Translations under genes and position numbers: made by a program
Shown here: piece after piece, positions 46,315 through 58,734 of the stretch
Layout of the letters: the number at the start of each line of letters is the position of its first letter
Position numbering within the stretch: the first letter of the stretch is position 1
From: Hedera helix
Lineage: Eukaryota > Streptophyta > Magnoliopsida > Apiales > Araliaceae
DNA: 64,000 bases
Reading direction: 5' to 3'
Assembly (NCBI GenBank): GCA_947179155.2
Contig: OX359269.1
Location: forward strand, 29,690,017-29,754,016
The notes under the pieces: model-generated
Seen by the model: only the letters and a program-made list of their open reading frames with translations
What the model was told of the DNA's origin: nothing
Databases searched by the model: none

Positions 46315-48402
46315 TTACTAGATATCGGTATCATTCATTCTAGTACAAAACTTATATCGAGCGAGGAATGCGAGAAGAGTTTTCAAGAACTCAAGAGGAG
46401 ACTTGTTTCAGCTCCTGTTCTGACCATACCATCAGGATCAGGAGAATTTGTTATCTACAGCGATGCTTCTGGCAAAGGTCTAGGCTGTGTCCTTATGCAA
46501 CATGGAAAGGTTATAGCCTATGCCTCTCGACAACTCAAAGATTATGAGAAAAATTATCCTACTCATGATCTAGAGTTGGCAGCAGTCGTTTTCGCGTTAA
46601 AGATCTGGAGACACTACTTGTACGGAGAAAAAGTGGATATCTATACGGATCATAAAAGTCTCAAGTATTTCTTCACCCAGAAGGAACTCAACATGCGACA
46701 ACGACGTTGGCTTGAGCTGTTGAAGGATTATGACCACACAATCCAGTATCACCCGGGAAAGGCGACCGTTGTAGCTGACGCTTTGAGCAGAAAATCTTAT
46801 GCGAGTACAAGTGCACTGCTGACAACACAAAAGTGTATTTTGTACGACTTGCAAAAGATGGAGATAGAGCTAAAGACACCAGGGACCCACTCGAAGATTG
46901 CTCACGTGCGAGTAGAACCAACTTTAATCGATAAAATTAAAGCTGCTCAAGCTACCGATCCGGAACTGATAAACATGATAAAGAAAGTACAAGAAGGTGT
47001 CATTCCCGAAGCAAGAATCGACGAGAAAGGAATACTTCGAGTCAACTCTCGACTCTGTGTTCCTAACGATCCTGAATTAAAGCATAAAATCATGATGGAG
47101 GCACACAACACGCCGTTTGCAATCCACCCAGGAGGCACCAAGATGTATCGAGATCTTCGATATACATTTTGGTGGAACAATATGAAAAGAGAGATTGCGG
47201 AGTTTATCTCAAGGTGCCTAACTTGTCAACGTGTCAAGGCAGAGCATCAAGTTCCTAAAGGTCCATTACAATCACTTGAAGTTCCCGAATGGAAGTGGGA
47301 ACACATCAATATGGACTTCGTGACGGGTCTTCCAAAAGTTTCTCAAGGCTTAGATGCAATTTGGGTGATCGTAGATAGATTGACCAAATCTGCTCATTTC
47401 TTGCCTATACGAGAAAACTTTTCACTTGAACGTCTTGCCGGTATATACATAAATGAGATCGTGAGATTGCATGGCATGCCAGTTTCCATAGTTTCTGATC
47501 GAGATCCTAGATTCACTTCACGCTTTTGGATCAGTCTACAAAAAGCTATGGGCACTGAACTACGTTTTAGTTCTGCATACCATCCTCAAACGGACGGACA
47601 ATCGGAAAGGACGATCCAGACCCTCGAAGATCTTTTGAGACTTTGTGTATTAGACTTCAAAGGAAGTTGGGATAAGTACTTGCCGTTGGTGGAATTTTCT
47701 TACAACAACAGTTACCAAGCAAGCATAGGCATGGCTCCATTCGAGGCATTGTATGGAAGGAAGTGTCGCTCTCCAATATGTTGGAATGAGGTAGGAGAAG
47801 CAAAATTGTTGGGACCCGAGTTGGTACGCTTGACGACCGAAAAGATCCAAACGATCCGACAACGGATACAGACCGCACAAGAACGACAAAAGAGTTATGC
47901 TGATCTTCATCGGAGAGACGAAAGTTTCAACGTCGGAGATCATGTATTCTTACGTGTTTCTCCATGGAAAGGGGTTACGAGATTCGAAAAGAGAGGAAAG
48001 CTCAACCCTCGATTTATTGGCCCATTTGAAATCCTCGATCGAATAGGAACCGTAGCCTACAGACTAGCCCTACCACCAAGTATGTCTCGCATCCATAACG
48101 TTTTTCACATATCTATGTTACGTAAATATGTGAAGGACCCAAACCACGTCATTGAGTTAGAACCAGACGTTATAGCAGAGGATTTAACATACGAGGAAGT
48201 ACCTGTTAAGATCCTGGATAAGAAGGAGCAGATCATACGCTCAAAGGTTATACCTCAAGTTAAGGTTTTATGGAGGAACCAAGATACTGAGGAAATGACC
48301 TGGGAGCTAGAATCTGAGATGAAATCTAAGTATCCTTACCTCTTCGATATGTCAGGTACGTCAATTTCGGGGACGAAATTTCATAAGGAGGGGAGGTTGT
48401 AA
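46315..48402 (+). CDS. RNase H, integrase and chromodomain frame of element E, RT core deleted
   Basis: The frame is open after a TAA at 46312-46314; the first clear ATG is at 46495, giving 635 residues, although RNase H begins upstream of it. At the front, RT-proximal residues (LLDIGIIHSS) join directly to the RT-end segment beginning TKLISSEEC, so the RT core with the FIDD motif is gone in frame. RNase H motifs follow. Integrase has an unbroken HHCC finger and triad at about D274, D335, E371 (35-residue spacing). A type II chromodomain lies at about 566-616 (VKVLWRNQDTEEMTWELE). The stop codon is formed by the first bases of the 3' LTR. Integrase could in principle be made. Confidence 0.88.
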   Translation, partial: LLDIGIIHSSTKLISSEECEKSFQELKRRLVSAPVLTIPSGSGEFVIYSDASGKGLGCVLMQHGKVIAYASRQLKDYEKNYPTHDLELAAVVFALKIWRHYLYGEKVDIYTDHKSLKYFFTQKELNMRQRRWLELLKDYDHTIQYHPGKATVVADALSRKSYASTSALLTTQKCILYDLQKMEIELKTPGTHSKIAHVRVEPTLIDKIKAAQATDPELINMIKKVQEGVIPEARIDEKGILRVNSRLCVPNDPELKHKIMMEAHNTPFAIHPGGTKMYRDLRYTFWWNNMKREIAEFISRCLTCQRVKAEHQVPKGPLQSLEVPEWKWEHINMDFVTGLPKVSQGLDAIWVIVDRLTKSAHFLPIRENFSLERLAGIYINEIVRLHGMPVSIVSDRDPRFTSRFWISLQKAMGTELRFSSAYHPQTDGQSERTIQTLEDLLRLCVLDFKGSWDKYLPLVEFSYNNSYQASIGMAPFEALYGRKCRSPICWNEVGEAKLLGPELVRLTTEKIQTIRQRIQTAQERQKSYADLHRRDESFNVGDHVFLRVSPWKGVTRFEKRGKLNPRFIGPFEILDRIGTVAYRLALPPSMSRIHNVFHISMLRKYVKDPNHVIELEPDVIAEDLTYEEVPVKILDKKEQIIRSKVIPQVKVLWRNQDTEEMTWELESEMKSKYPYLFDMSGTSISGTKFHKEGRL
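48385..48397 (+). other. Polypurine tract of element E
   Basis: AAGGAGGGGAGGT directly precedes the 3' LTR. It also codes for the last residues of pol (KEGR). Confidence 0.85.
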
Positions 48403-51302
48403 GACCCCGAATTTTATGAAATACAAAATTTAATTTTTCTTCATATATATTTTTTTTTGAAACAGTAAGTGGTTTAAGGATGTTATGTGCAAATTTTATT
48501 TTGTCGGACAATATTCGCTTTGTCGGGGAATATTCGTTTGGTCGGGGAATATTCGTTTGGTCCGACGGCGCCGAAATAACAAATTATTGGTGGACCCCAC
48601 AACGGAATATTTGTCGGATATAGAAAACGACAGAAATAACCTTTTTAAATAAAAATAGTCAACGGAACTGTTAAAATACCGGTGATAAAAGAATAGTAGC
48701 ATACGGTAGTTATTGGTATTTTCTGTAGCACTCGGTACTCTACAGTAACACACGATATTGCATAGTGTCTCATATTATTGGTCTGATAATTGACACCGTA
48801 ACTGTTACGCATCATTTCATCGATAATTGTCACTGCATAATATTTTATATTATCAATTCAATAATTGTTGTTACACAGTATTTTGCATTATTGATTTAAT
48901 AATTGTCATTACACTGTATTTTATATCATTGAGTCAATAATTGTTGTTGCACTGTTTTAAAATTATTGAACCTAATAATTGTCACAGTAACATATGCACA
49001 GTAATTCACATTATTGAATCAATAATTGTCATTACACAGTAACGTATGCTTTATTTTACATTATTGTTATCTCTATTATGATGTTATTTAAACAGTTGTA
49101 TTTCATTAATTTATTGACTTGATATCTAAGAGCTAACTATACTGTATTTATAACAATTAGTCATAATAATTGAATTGATAAAGTTATTTGTTTATAATAT
49201 AAAGTTAGGTGATTATTAGGTGATATGAAATGAATGGTGTAGATTAAAGTGTGAATTATTGTTGAATAATTGAATTGATTTGTTTATAATATAAAGTTAG
49301 GTGATTATTAGGTGATATGAAATGAATGGTGTAGATTAAAGTGTGAATTATTGTTGAATAATTAAATTGATTTGTTTATAATATAAAGTTAGGTGATTAT
49401 TAGGTGATATGAAATGAATGGTGTAGATTAAAGATAATATAATATTTGAAATGAATGGTGTAGATTAAAAGATGATCTTTAAATGAATGGTTTAGATTAA
49501 ATGAATGATAAGATTTTTGGCTATAAATAGAAGCCTTAACTTAAGGATTTTTCATAAACTTCCTTACTTGTTCTTTCTTTCTCTCTCTAAATACTTCTTG
49601 TGAAAGTTCTCTCTAAGTGTGCATAAGTCATCTTGAGTATTTGTGAAGATCTATAAGTATACGTGTACTGTTCAAGTTAATCAACCTCATTTAAATCAAT
49701 ATCCAGTCACGTGTTACGGTAAGGGATACCATCTTTTTCATCTTCCATTATTCAAACATACTATGGTAAGGGATTATCATTATTTGATTCTCGATAATAA
49801 TATTGTTTCTTCCTTACTCATAAGACGTGCCTTTTATTTCCATGTATTAAATTGTGGGAATAACCTTACGGAGCGGATTGCCGCCTGTTGGTGAATAACC
49901 TTTCGTATTCATTCATTATTAATCTCTGAGAATAACCTTACGGAGCGGATTGCCGCCTGTTTGGTGAATAACTCTTTGTACTCAAATTCTATTAAATTGT
50001 GGGAATAACCTTACGGAGCGGATTGCCGCCTGTTTGGTGAATAACTCTTTGTACTCAAATTCTATTAAATTGTGGGAATAACCTTACGGAGCGGATTGCC
50101 GCCTGTTGGTGAATAACCCTTTGTATTAATTTCCTTCACCTTTTGTTAATCAAACCTGCTACGGTAAGGGATATTATTTTCTTTCATACTCCTAAATCGA
50201 AATTTATTATGGAACTATTACTTCTATAATTTCTGAAAATATTATATGTTCCATAATAGTTGAACTTCATTATTTCAACTGAACCTTCCTATTTACGTGA
50301 ACCTTTCTATTGAATTGTAACCGTTATTCTGAACTGTGGATCTTGAATTTCACTCCACATCATGTTGACAATTTGGACATTATTTGAATCTGTACAAAGT
50401 AAACTTCCGATACTTATTGTTATCCTATTTCTTCTGTTCATCATTTATATCATTCTAATCATCCAAAAATCAAGCTGTTGTGAATATCTGTGGCCGGGGG
50501 CACAGATGTGATATATTTGTTGAACAGATGATAGGTTAAAGGCGATATAATAGGTTAAAGGCGATACATCTGTTCGGTGTCTTTTATGGCACGTGGTGAA
50601 TGTTCTCTTTGGCCCGTAGTGCAAAGATGAACTGTTGTTTGGTATGATTATGACCAAAGGCTGAATCTGGTATAATCATGATCGTTGGTGCTATATTGAA
50701 TATCTTTGGCCCGTAGTACAAAGATGAACTGTTGATGTGCATGATTATGATCAGGAACTGTGAATTTGTATTATCTTGACTAATGATATTTCAGATGATA
50801 AAAGTTGATGATGTTTTTCCTAAAAAGAGAACCGAGTGGACATTATAGTCTGCATTATTCTTCTAATAGATTACTCATTCCGCTGCTATTATTGATCTGA
50901 ACGTTGTTTAAGAATTTAACTGCAGTTTTTGATATAAACCTTGTAGTCTATTGTATGCTATCAAGAACTCAACTGTTGAAGACTAATGATAATTTATTCG
51001 TCATTATCTTAGTCATGATATTCTTTACTGGGCTATTTGAGCTCACCCTTTCTTTTGTTCCATTGTTTTTCAACAGGAGATGAAAACATAACAGGGTCTA
51101 GCCGGGGAATGGAGTGAGGGTCCGAGGAATAGTTATCATAGTTTTCACGTTTTGTAAAATAGTGTGGCAATAATAGTGAAGACTTAGTTGTGTATTATTA
51201 TACACTGTATTGTTGTACGTTGTGCTTTGTTGTAATAATTTTGTTGTAGTCTTTTGACGACTCAAGTTTGGGCTGTGTGGGCCCAGATTTGGGGGCGTCA
51301 CA
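48398..51302 (+). repeat. 3' LTR of element E
   Basis: It has the same length and layout as the 5' LTR, including four GCCGCCTGTT units (49853-50120) and a TATA box at 49522. One visible difference is ATGATCGTTGG against ATGACCGTTGG. The duplication GATAC follows. Confidence 0.95.
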
Positions 51303-52120
51303 GATACCGCATCATCTTGACAGTACGTTGAGGATTCCGTCATTAATTCATGACTTCATGATACCGCACATCTTGATAGTACGTTGAGGATTCCGTCATT
51401 TTCATCCCCACACCATGGCTTTAATGGCGTGTGATGATTTTATAAATACATTTTGATATTTTCAAATCAATTTGTCTAGCTGAAACAATTAGCATAGACT
51501 ATTCTTTAAACGTTTTAAAATACTGAAAATCATTTTATGACTTTGTCATACTACATCATACCATAGTGGGCTTTAAACATCCAACACTAGGTTACTCTGC
51601 ATTGATGACTCCATCGTTTATCATCTCTGCACTAAATGCATTAATGATTTCTAAAATACATTTGTCTTTTCAAAAGCACAAAAGTGCGAATTTAGCACGA
51701 TTTTGAGAATTTCAAAGTCTAGTATAGCTAGAAGATTTAGAATATCCTAAAACCTCAAAATACCTCAAATTTCTCCTCCGCATTCTTTTTCAGCTTAATA
51801 ACTATATCTGGTAAAGCTCCAGTCTTACTACTTAACTCTACCCATACTTACTGTTCATCAAACTTACCACACATTAGGAGTTCAGGTACTTGCCACAATC
51901 ATATGGGTTGGAGAACTTATCCTAGTCAGACCAAAATCGTCCATTCGCTGAGGGGTTCCACCATACGATTATGAGTCACGAACTTACCATCAGTATGAGT
52001 TTTAAGAACACGTACTTATCTTAATATTCTCTACATATCCAATATATAATGAGAAAAGAATCACCTTCTCACCATATATACATCGAATAGCGTGACATCA
52101 GGTTCAAATTGATTATCACT

Positions 52121-52350
52121 ATAGGAAGCTAAGTGGTTGTCAAACCAAACGCAAATTCATGTCCATACAAGAAATTGGTCAACTCGGCCACTAATCAATA
52201 TAGAAAGTTAAGCGGTCGTTAAACCAAGAACAAATCCTCTGCCCATACAAAGAACTGTTAAACTCAACTACTATATTAATATAGGAAGCTTAGTGGTTCT
52301 AAAACCAAGCACAAATCCATACAAGGAATCGTACAACTCAGCCACTAATA
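52121..52350. repeat. Three tandem copies of a roughly 80-bp unit in H
   Basis: Units beginning at about 52121, 52200 and 52281 share ATAGGAAGCTTAGTGGTT-like, AACCAA, CATACAA and CAACTCAGCCACTAAT-like words. Confidence 0.75.
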
Positions 52351-52730
52351 TGAGTTCTCAATTAAAACCCACAAACCTTCTAATTTTCTTAACTGAATAC
52401 GAATTCTCTCCATTCATATTTTAGCACATCTGTCTCATTACGAGTTCATTTCTCTAGATCATTTCATGACCTTATTAGCATTTTCTTTATGCTTCTCAAA
52501 ATCTTATCATAAGATATTTTCTATCACTTCTTCAAATTAGGTACAACATGACCTTTTTCATCTCTTTTATATCTTCTTAAATCCATCTTTGGATAATCTT
52601 CTATATATGAATTTTTCAAATTCATCTTTTATTACTTAAACTCTTCCGGAGTTTATTCATTTATCATTTTACTTATCTTCTACTACGGTTATAGCCTAAG
52701 GTACTTTTACCTAAGGTTTATAACCTATCA

Positions 52731-52742
52731 GCTCTGATACCA
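52731..52742 (-). other. Primer binding site of element H (Met-tRNA)
   Basis: The minus strand reads TGGTATCAGAGC just after the LTR end CGTCACA, marking the right LTR as the 5' LTR of a minus-strand element. Confidence 0.9.
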
Positions 52743-52745
52743 ACT

Positions 52746-55700
52746 TGTGACGACCCCAAATCCGGGTTCCTTTAACCTCGGATCCGGTTCAACACTAGTA
52801 CTACTTTTCCTTATTGTTCATGAATTACAACAATATTATAATTGCTAAATAATCATTTATTTACAATTATATAACATCTCTTTCTATTCCAGAATCGCAA
52901 TCTTTATACATTCCTAGTATGTCTTCATATCATACATGATACGACATTCTATTACAATCAATTTGAGATCATATGTATAATGACTCAATCACACCATCCT
53001 ATTATCCTTATTCATAAAGGACAACGTCTGAAAAATGATATTCAAATAATCTGTAAATGTTCTCTTAACAATTTAAGTTTGCTAATCTATAGCACAACAA
53101 AACATAAACTCTTCATATCTACTTACACAAGTGAATGAATTAGTCTACCGCAAGGTTTTACTACAAAAGCACCTATGCTTCAATCTTGATGACTCGTTAG
53201 TCAATCTTCATCTTTGCCTCTACCGGAGTAATCGGCTTCCTCAAGCTACTCTGTAATGTTTTGTTTTAAGCAAGGGTGAGCACGACGGCTCAGCAAGTAT
53301 AACAGTTTCACATAACACGTAAAAACAGTTCAATCATGCTTCATGCTTCATGCATCTTGTGCTTTGCAGTACATACATTTCTCATGCATATCATGCCTCG
53401 CATTTAATCTATGCTTCATGTCTAGCCTCTATCATGACATATAGTTCAATGCAGAACAATTGTCTTAAATCAACTACCGCATATCAATAGTTCAAATCAA
53501 CTTATTTCACAAAAGCACATTAACACATCTTTGCACATAACCACGTATGAGCACATCACAGTTTAATAACAAACTTATAAATTATGCACATAATGCAACA
53601 CGTTCTGAAAAACTTGCCTGGACTTGTATAACCAGCTTACGTTAATCTTTGACGTTCCTTGCACCACCTACATGGTATGTAAGATCAACGGTGCACAATA
53701 TTAGTCAAAGTTTGACTCAATACTAAATCTTATTTTAAAGATATTTATTTCTTCTTATCATCCCCTTTATTTAATAAGGTTAATTTCATATTTTAGTCTC
53801 TCTTTGACTTGACTCAGTGTTTCATATTCAACACCATAAATCTTTTATTCAAAACTATGCAATTCTGACATTTATTAATGTCACTGCATTAAAACTTGGA
53901 CCCTATATTTATTTAGGTCGATTCACCAATTAATCACTAATGGACCATACCCTTGGTTTAACTTAATCACATCATTTATCTCGATACTTATCATAATATT
54001 GCCCACCTTGGATAATATTTTAAATTTTACTATCAATTAGTAATAACTTATAATGTTATTTAATTGTTAAATAACACTTTAAATAATCATTACTATTATT
54101 AATTTATTTTTAATAATAGTTTACCTTAATCATTATGATTAATCTTTTAATAATAATTTAATTGCTTGCTAATATTATTACCCTTTAATAATATTTTAAT
54201 TGACTTCTCATTATTATCAATCATTTAATAATAATTTAATTGTTCATCAATATTATCAATCATTTAATAATATTTGAAATCCTCACGTATCATTAGTAAT
54301 TATTTAATAACGATTCAACCCTTAACTATTATTACCCAATAGTTAATTACTTGTTAAACAATATTATTAATTCTTTAATAATATTCTAAATCTTTATTTA
54401 TCATTATTATTTATTTAATAATGATTTAACTCTTAACTATTATTATTTAATAGTTAATTAAATGCTAAATAATATTATTAATCATTTAATAATATTTTAA
54501 ATTAATTACATATAATTATTAATTATTGAATAAGGATTTAATTCTTAACTATTATCATTTAATAGTTAGTCAATAATATTATCAATATATTTTAATTACT
54601 TAATAATCTTCTTTCGATTAAGTAATAATTTATTCCACTTAATTACCATTTAATTATTATTTAATATGAATTAAATAATAATTAATTAACTAATTATCCG
54701 AACTCATTATTTAATATTAATTAAATAATAATTAATTAACCTTACTTATTATTTAATATTAATTAAATAATAAATAATTAGTTTATTAACCTTAATTATC
54801 CTTTAATTATTATTTAATATTAATTAAATAATAATTAATTACTTAATTAACCTTACTTATTATTTAATATTAATTAAAAAATAAATAATTAGCTTTCTAA
54901 CTTTAATATTCTTTAATTATTATTTAATATTAATTTAAATAATAATTAATTATTTATTTAACTTTACTTATTATTTAAGTGCAATTAAATAATAAATAAC
55001 TAACTTATTCATCTTAACATCCTTTAATTATTATTTAATATTCATTAAATCATAATTAATTAATTACATAACTTCATATATTATTTAATATTTATTAAAT
55101 AATATTTAATTAGATTATTAGCCTATTTATACACTAATAAATAGCTAATATATAGTGAATCACTCCAAATATTTCAAATTTTATTTTATAACACTTAACT
55201 AGCATGCCAATAGGTCAAATATTATTTTTCTGAAATTAAAAATAATTTTCCCATAATTATTAGCAATTTAGTAAGCTTTAATCCACCATTAATTCTAATA
55301 AATACCAAATTACACAAAAAATCGGATTGTAAATTTTGATAAATTTTTTTATAAAATTATAAGCATTTTCTCTTTTGGAACCAACCCAAGAACCGGCCTA
55401 AAAATGCCTGAACCGGGCCTACCTAGAAATCATGAAAAACCGAAAAAAACCGAACCGGCGGGTTTTTTAAAAAAAATAGGCAGATTACTTTTTGAGTTTT
55501 CCAGACTTGGGGTCTCCGACGGGAACTTGAATAAAATGAAATCCACAAGTCCGATTGAGGCCTATTTGGTATCGATGGATTCGTAACTTCCTGAACTACA
55601 TTTTTCTGTCATCAAACATCAAATTTGGATTTGTTTTGGTCACGGAAATTGGCTCCAAACCGAACTGTTGTGCACAGCCCTAAAACAATGGGTGTGTTTT

Positions 55701-57543
55701 GGTTGAAAAATCATAACTTGCTCATTTTAAATCGGATCGAAGTGATTCCACTTGGAGAATCTTCATATCCCATGCATCTAACACCAGAAATTTACGGATC
55801 ATGAATCCGACTTACGGATCATGCCCAGAAATTTCGGGAGTGGCTGCCATGATTTTGGTTACTTGGTTTTCGTCGGTAAAAACTTATTTGATGATTTTGA
55901 TTAAATCTTTCCACATAAATACACCCAAAAATTCATATTAAACCCATATAACCCTAGATATACCAATATAGCATGGATCTATCTATTTAGACTTTGAAAA
56001 TTACATTTCTACCATAGAAATTACATAATACCCAAAGAACAATACCAAGCTAGAAGGTTTTATACCTTTTGTTGATTATCCTCTTTGTTAGAACTTTGAA
56101 AAGGCTTGGATGATCAATCTCCTTACATAGATAGATTCCTCTTGATGAGACCTCCATCTTTAAACATTGCTTCTTCTTCATCCAATCATCCAAGCATCAA
56201 GAATCTTGCTTCTCTTCCATGGCTTCTCTCTTTTCTCTCTAGCTCTCCTCTCTTCTACTTGGAGAAATGAAGAAGAAAAGAAACAAATGAAATGATCTAA
56301 GTCTCCTTCACTCTCACTCTCTCTATCTATTGTAGAGACTTAACCCAAATTGGTTTAATTTTGCTAGCAACTAACCTTAGGTTAGTTCTTATCTCATTTA
56401 ACATTAGCTTTGACCACACCTTTTCCCATCACTTAACCAACATATGGTTAAATCTCTACATTATACATATATATTATATATCCATACACTTTGACTAACA
56501 TTACTTGCAACCATCAAAACTTGGCTTGATTTAAGGGAATGGACTTGGTTGATTGACTAAAATGTGACATCTATCAAGCTTGAGTCTAGGCTTCCTTTTG
56601 AGTGTAAATAAAGCAACAAGCAAGCAAAATCTACACTCTTTTCACCAAGTAGGCCCCAAAATTCGGGATTTGCTCTAATATTACACCAATTTGGCTTTAT
56701 TTTTATATCCTATATCATTATATAAGTATCCATATATATATACACCAATGTATATATATTGACCACAACTTTGACTATCATTTGGCTTTTAAATTTAGAC
56801 TAAATATTTGGGCTACTAGTTTATTTTGCATTAGGCTCCCTTATTTAATTATTTGGGCTACCCAACACAACTCACACATCTTTATAACTTTGGCTAGGTA
56901 ATTAATTTAATTGGATTACCACCACATTATATACAATACTTGCCAACATAATTTAATTAGACTTATATTAATTACCTCTTGGACTATAATATTTGGGCTT
57001 ATTATTTAATTACCCATCTTCATGCAAGTATTCTCATATTGGTCTTGTATTAAATCCATTAATGGACTCTATATAACAACTTAATAATTAAGTTAATTAC
57101 TTAATTAATTAACTTCATAATATTGTCATTCTAGACAATCATTCTAGTTTTTCTATAACTTTAACTCTTAACTAATATAATTAACCTAGTTAATTATATT
57201 TCATGACTTCCCTTCTTACTTCACATTTTAAACTAATTAAATTATTAGTTTAATTGAGTATTTAATCTACTCATCTTCTTATTGGGCTAACAAACACACA
57301 TTAGGTGTATATATATTAATATAACCACCTTCACTTTTCAATTGAATTTATTTTCTTAATAAATTCTCTACATGCATCATTAAAATATTTCCACATTTAA
57401 TTTCTAACAAATACATTATATTAAAAAAAATGTTCATCCATTTTTCACACATCCCACTTCTACAACTCTAGGTTTTAAACCATAACCTTTAATTTATATT
57501 TAAAATCTTATTTACAAATCTTGTAAATATCTGGGATATTACA
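52746..57543 (-). repeat. 5' LTR of element H, 4.8 kb
   Basis: On the plus strand it runs from TGTGACGACCCCAAATCCGGG to GGGATATTACA. It contains a very AT-rich array (about 54000-55110) of TTATTTAATATTAATTAAATAA-like near-palindromes, and a segment of mixed composition (55380-55870). Open frames inside it are short and I assign none. Viral sequence resumes directly after 57543. Confidence 0.88.
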
Positions 57544-58734
57544 GTAAATCCCTTAATCTTGTCCAGCTTTTTATATAAATAAAAATGCTAAAATTAAGAC
57601 AGGAACCCTTCGCTTAGTTATTAATTATAGTCCTTGAATGGATTAGATATTCATTACTAAAAAAAAGGATTTAATTAATAGGCTTAGTCAAACAGTTATT
57701 TTTGGTAAATTTGACTTTAAGAGTGGATTCTAGCAAATCCAGATCCATGAGGAAGATAGGTATAAGACAACCTTTACCACCCCTTTCGGTCATTATGAGT
57801 GGAATGTCATGCCTTTTGGTTTGAAAAATGCCCCTAGTGAATTTCAGAATATTATAAATGATATTCTAAATCCTTTTAGTCACTTTGTCATTGTTTACAT
57901 TGATGATGTTCTTATTTTTTCAAACTCTATTGAAGAACATTGGAAACATCTCAATTCATTTTTTAGAACTATTCAAACCAATGGATTAGTTATTCTCAGT
58001 CAAAATGTTCTCTTTTTCAGATTAGAGTTCACTTCCTTGGTCATGTTATTCAATATGGTCAAATTCACCCTGTTGCTAGAGCTATTCAATTTGCTAGTAA
58101 TTTTTCTGATAAAATCTTAGATAAAAATCAGCTTCAAAGAGTTTTAGGTTCCCTTAATTACATAGGTGAATTCTACAAGAACCTGAGAATAGTCTGTAAG
58201 CCATTATTTGAACGACTTCAAAGTAATCCTCCTCATTGGACTGATATTCATACTTCAATTGTCCAGGAAGTAAAGAAGCATGTTAAGACCATTCCTTGTC
58301 TTGGCATATCAAATCCTGATGCATTTAAAATTATTGAAACTAATGCCTCTGAAATTGGATTAGGAAGTATACTCAAACAAAAGTTAACCCCAAAATCTCC
58401 AGAACAAATTGTTTCTTTCTATTCTCGTGCATGGGATAATACACAAATAAATTATTCTACTATTAAAAAGGAAATTTTATCTTTAGTTTTATGTATCAAT
58501 AAATTTTAAAGTGGTTTATTAAATCAAAAGTTTTTAATAAGAATATATTGCAAATATGCAAAATATATTTTAGACAAAGATGTTGAAAATATTGCTTCTA
58601 AGTAAATTTTTGCTAGATGACAAGTTTTATTAAGTATTTTTGATTTTGATATTGAATATATTAAAGGCAGTCAAAATTTTATTCCTAATTTCTTACTCGA
58701 GAGTTTCTTCAAACAGGTTCACCAAAATGAGTGA
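57544..58734 (+). pseudogene. Viral RT and RNase H part of ORF1, broken
   Basis: RT words are readable from about 57605. They include FGHYEWNVMPFGLKNAPSEF and the catalytic YIDD (near 57899-57910) within a 103-codon frame (57809-58120). A frameshift near 58020 moves the signal to another frame, which carries the RT thumb and RNase H region through 58734, with more stops after 58500. There is no integrase. The final stop TGA (58732-58734) overlaps the ATG of ORF2 in ATGAGTGA, a compact viral arrangement. The N-terminal RT part and the protease are missing on the left, next to LTR H. Not functional. Confidence 0.88.

Larger units (their letters stand above)
41928..51302 (+). mobile_element. Very young element E, RT-deleted relative of A
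   Basis: The element is 9,375 bp with two LTRs of 2,905 bp each and a perfect duplication GATAC (41923-41927 and 51303-51307). I count about two differences between the LTRs, fewer than in A, which makes it the youngest insertion seen. It has a primer site, ORF1, protease, RNase H, integrase, chromodomain and polypurine tract. A 687-bp in-frame deletion relative to A removes the RT core. It must have depended on an outside RT, unless the deletion arose after insertion. It lies in the interior of element H. Confidence 0.95.
51308..52745 (-). other. Non-coding interior of element H (right part)
   Basis: No credible frame is seen on either strand. A tandem repeat of CTTGA(C/T)AGTACGTTGAGG and GATTCCGTCAT lies at 51313-51399, and three copies of a roughly 80-bp unit at 52121-52350. 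This region follows the 5' LTR of H on the minus strand, where gag would normally be. Confidence 0.7.
41031..57543 (-). mobile_element. LARD-like LTR retroelement H, no coding capacity
   Basis: On the minus strand the 5' LTR is 52746-57543 (4,798 bp) and the 3' LTR survives only as 194 bp (41031-41224), which match 57350-57543 almost perfectly. A Met-tRNA primer site and a polypurine tract mark the internal ends. The internal region (41225-41927 plus 51308-52745, about 2.1 kb) has no open frame of note. Long LTRs with a non-coding interior are the hallmark of large retrotransposon derivatives moved by partners. A deletion joins viral sequence straight to the inner part of the left LTR, so no target duplication can be checked. 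Element E sits in the internal region. Confidence 0.8.

Noticed and set aside
55404..55586. A 60-codon plus-strand frame with PEPGLPRNHEKPKK
   Set aside because: It lies inside the H LTR in antisense orientation, is short, and has no recognisable domain.
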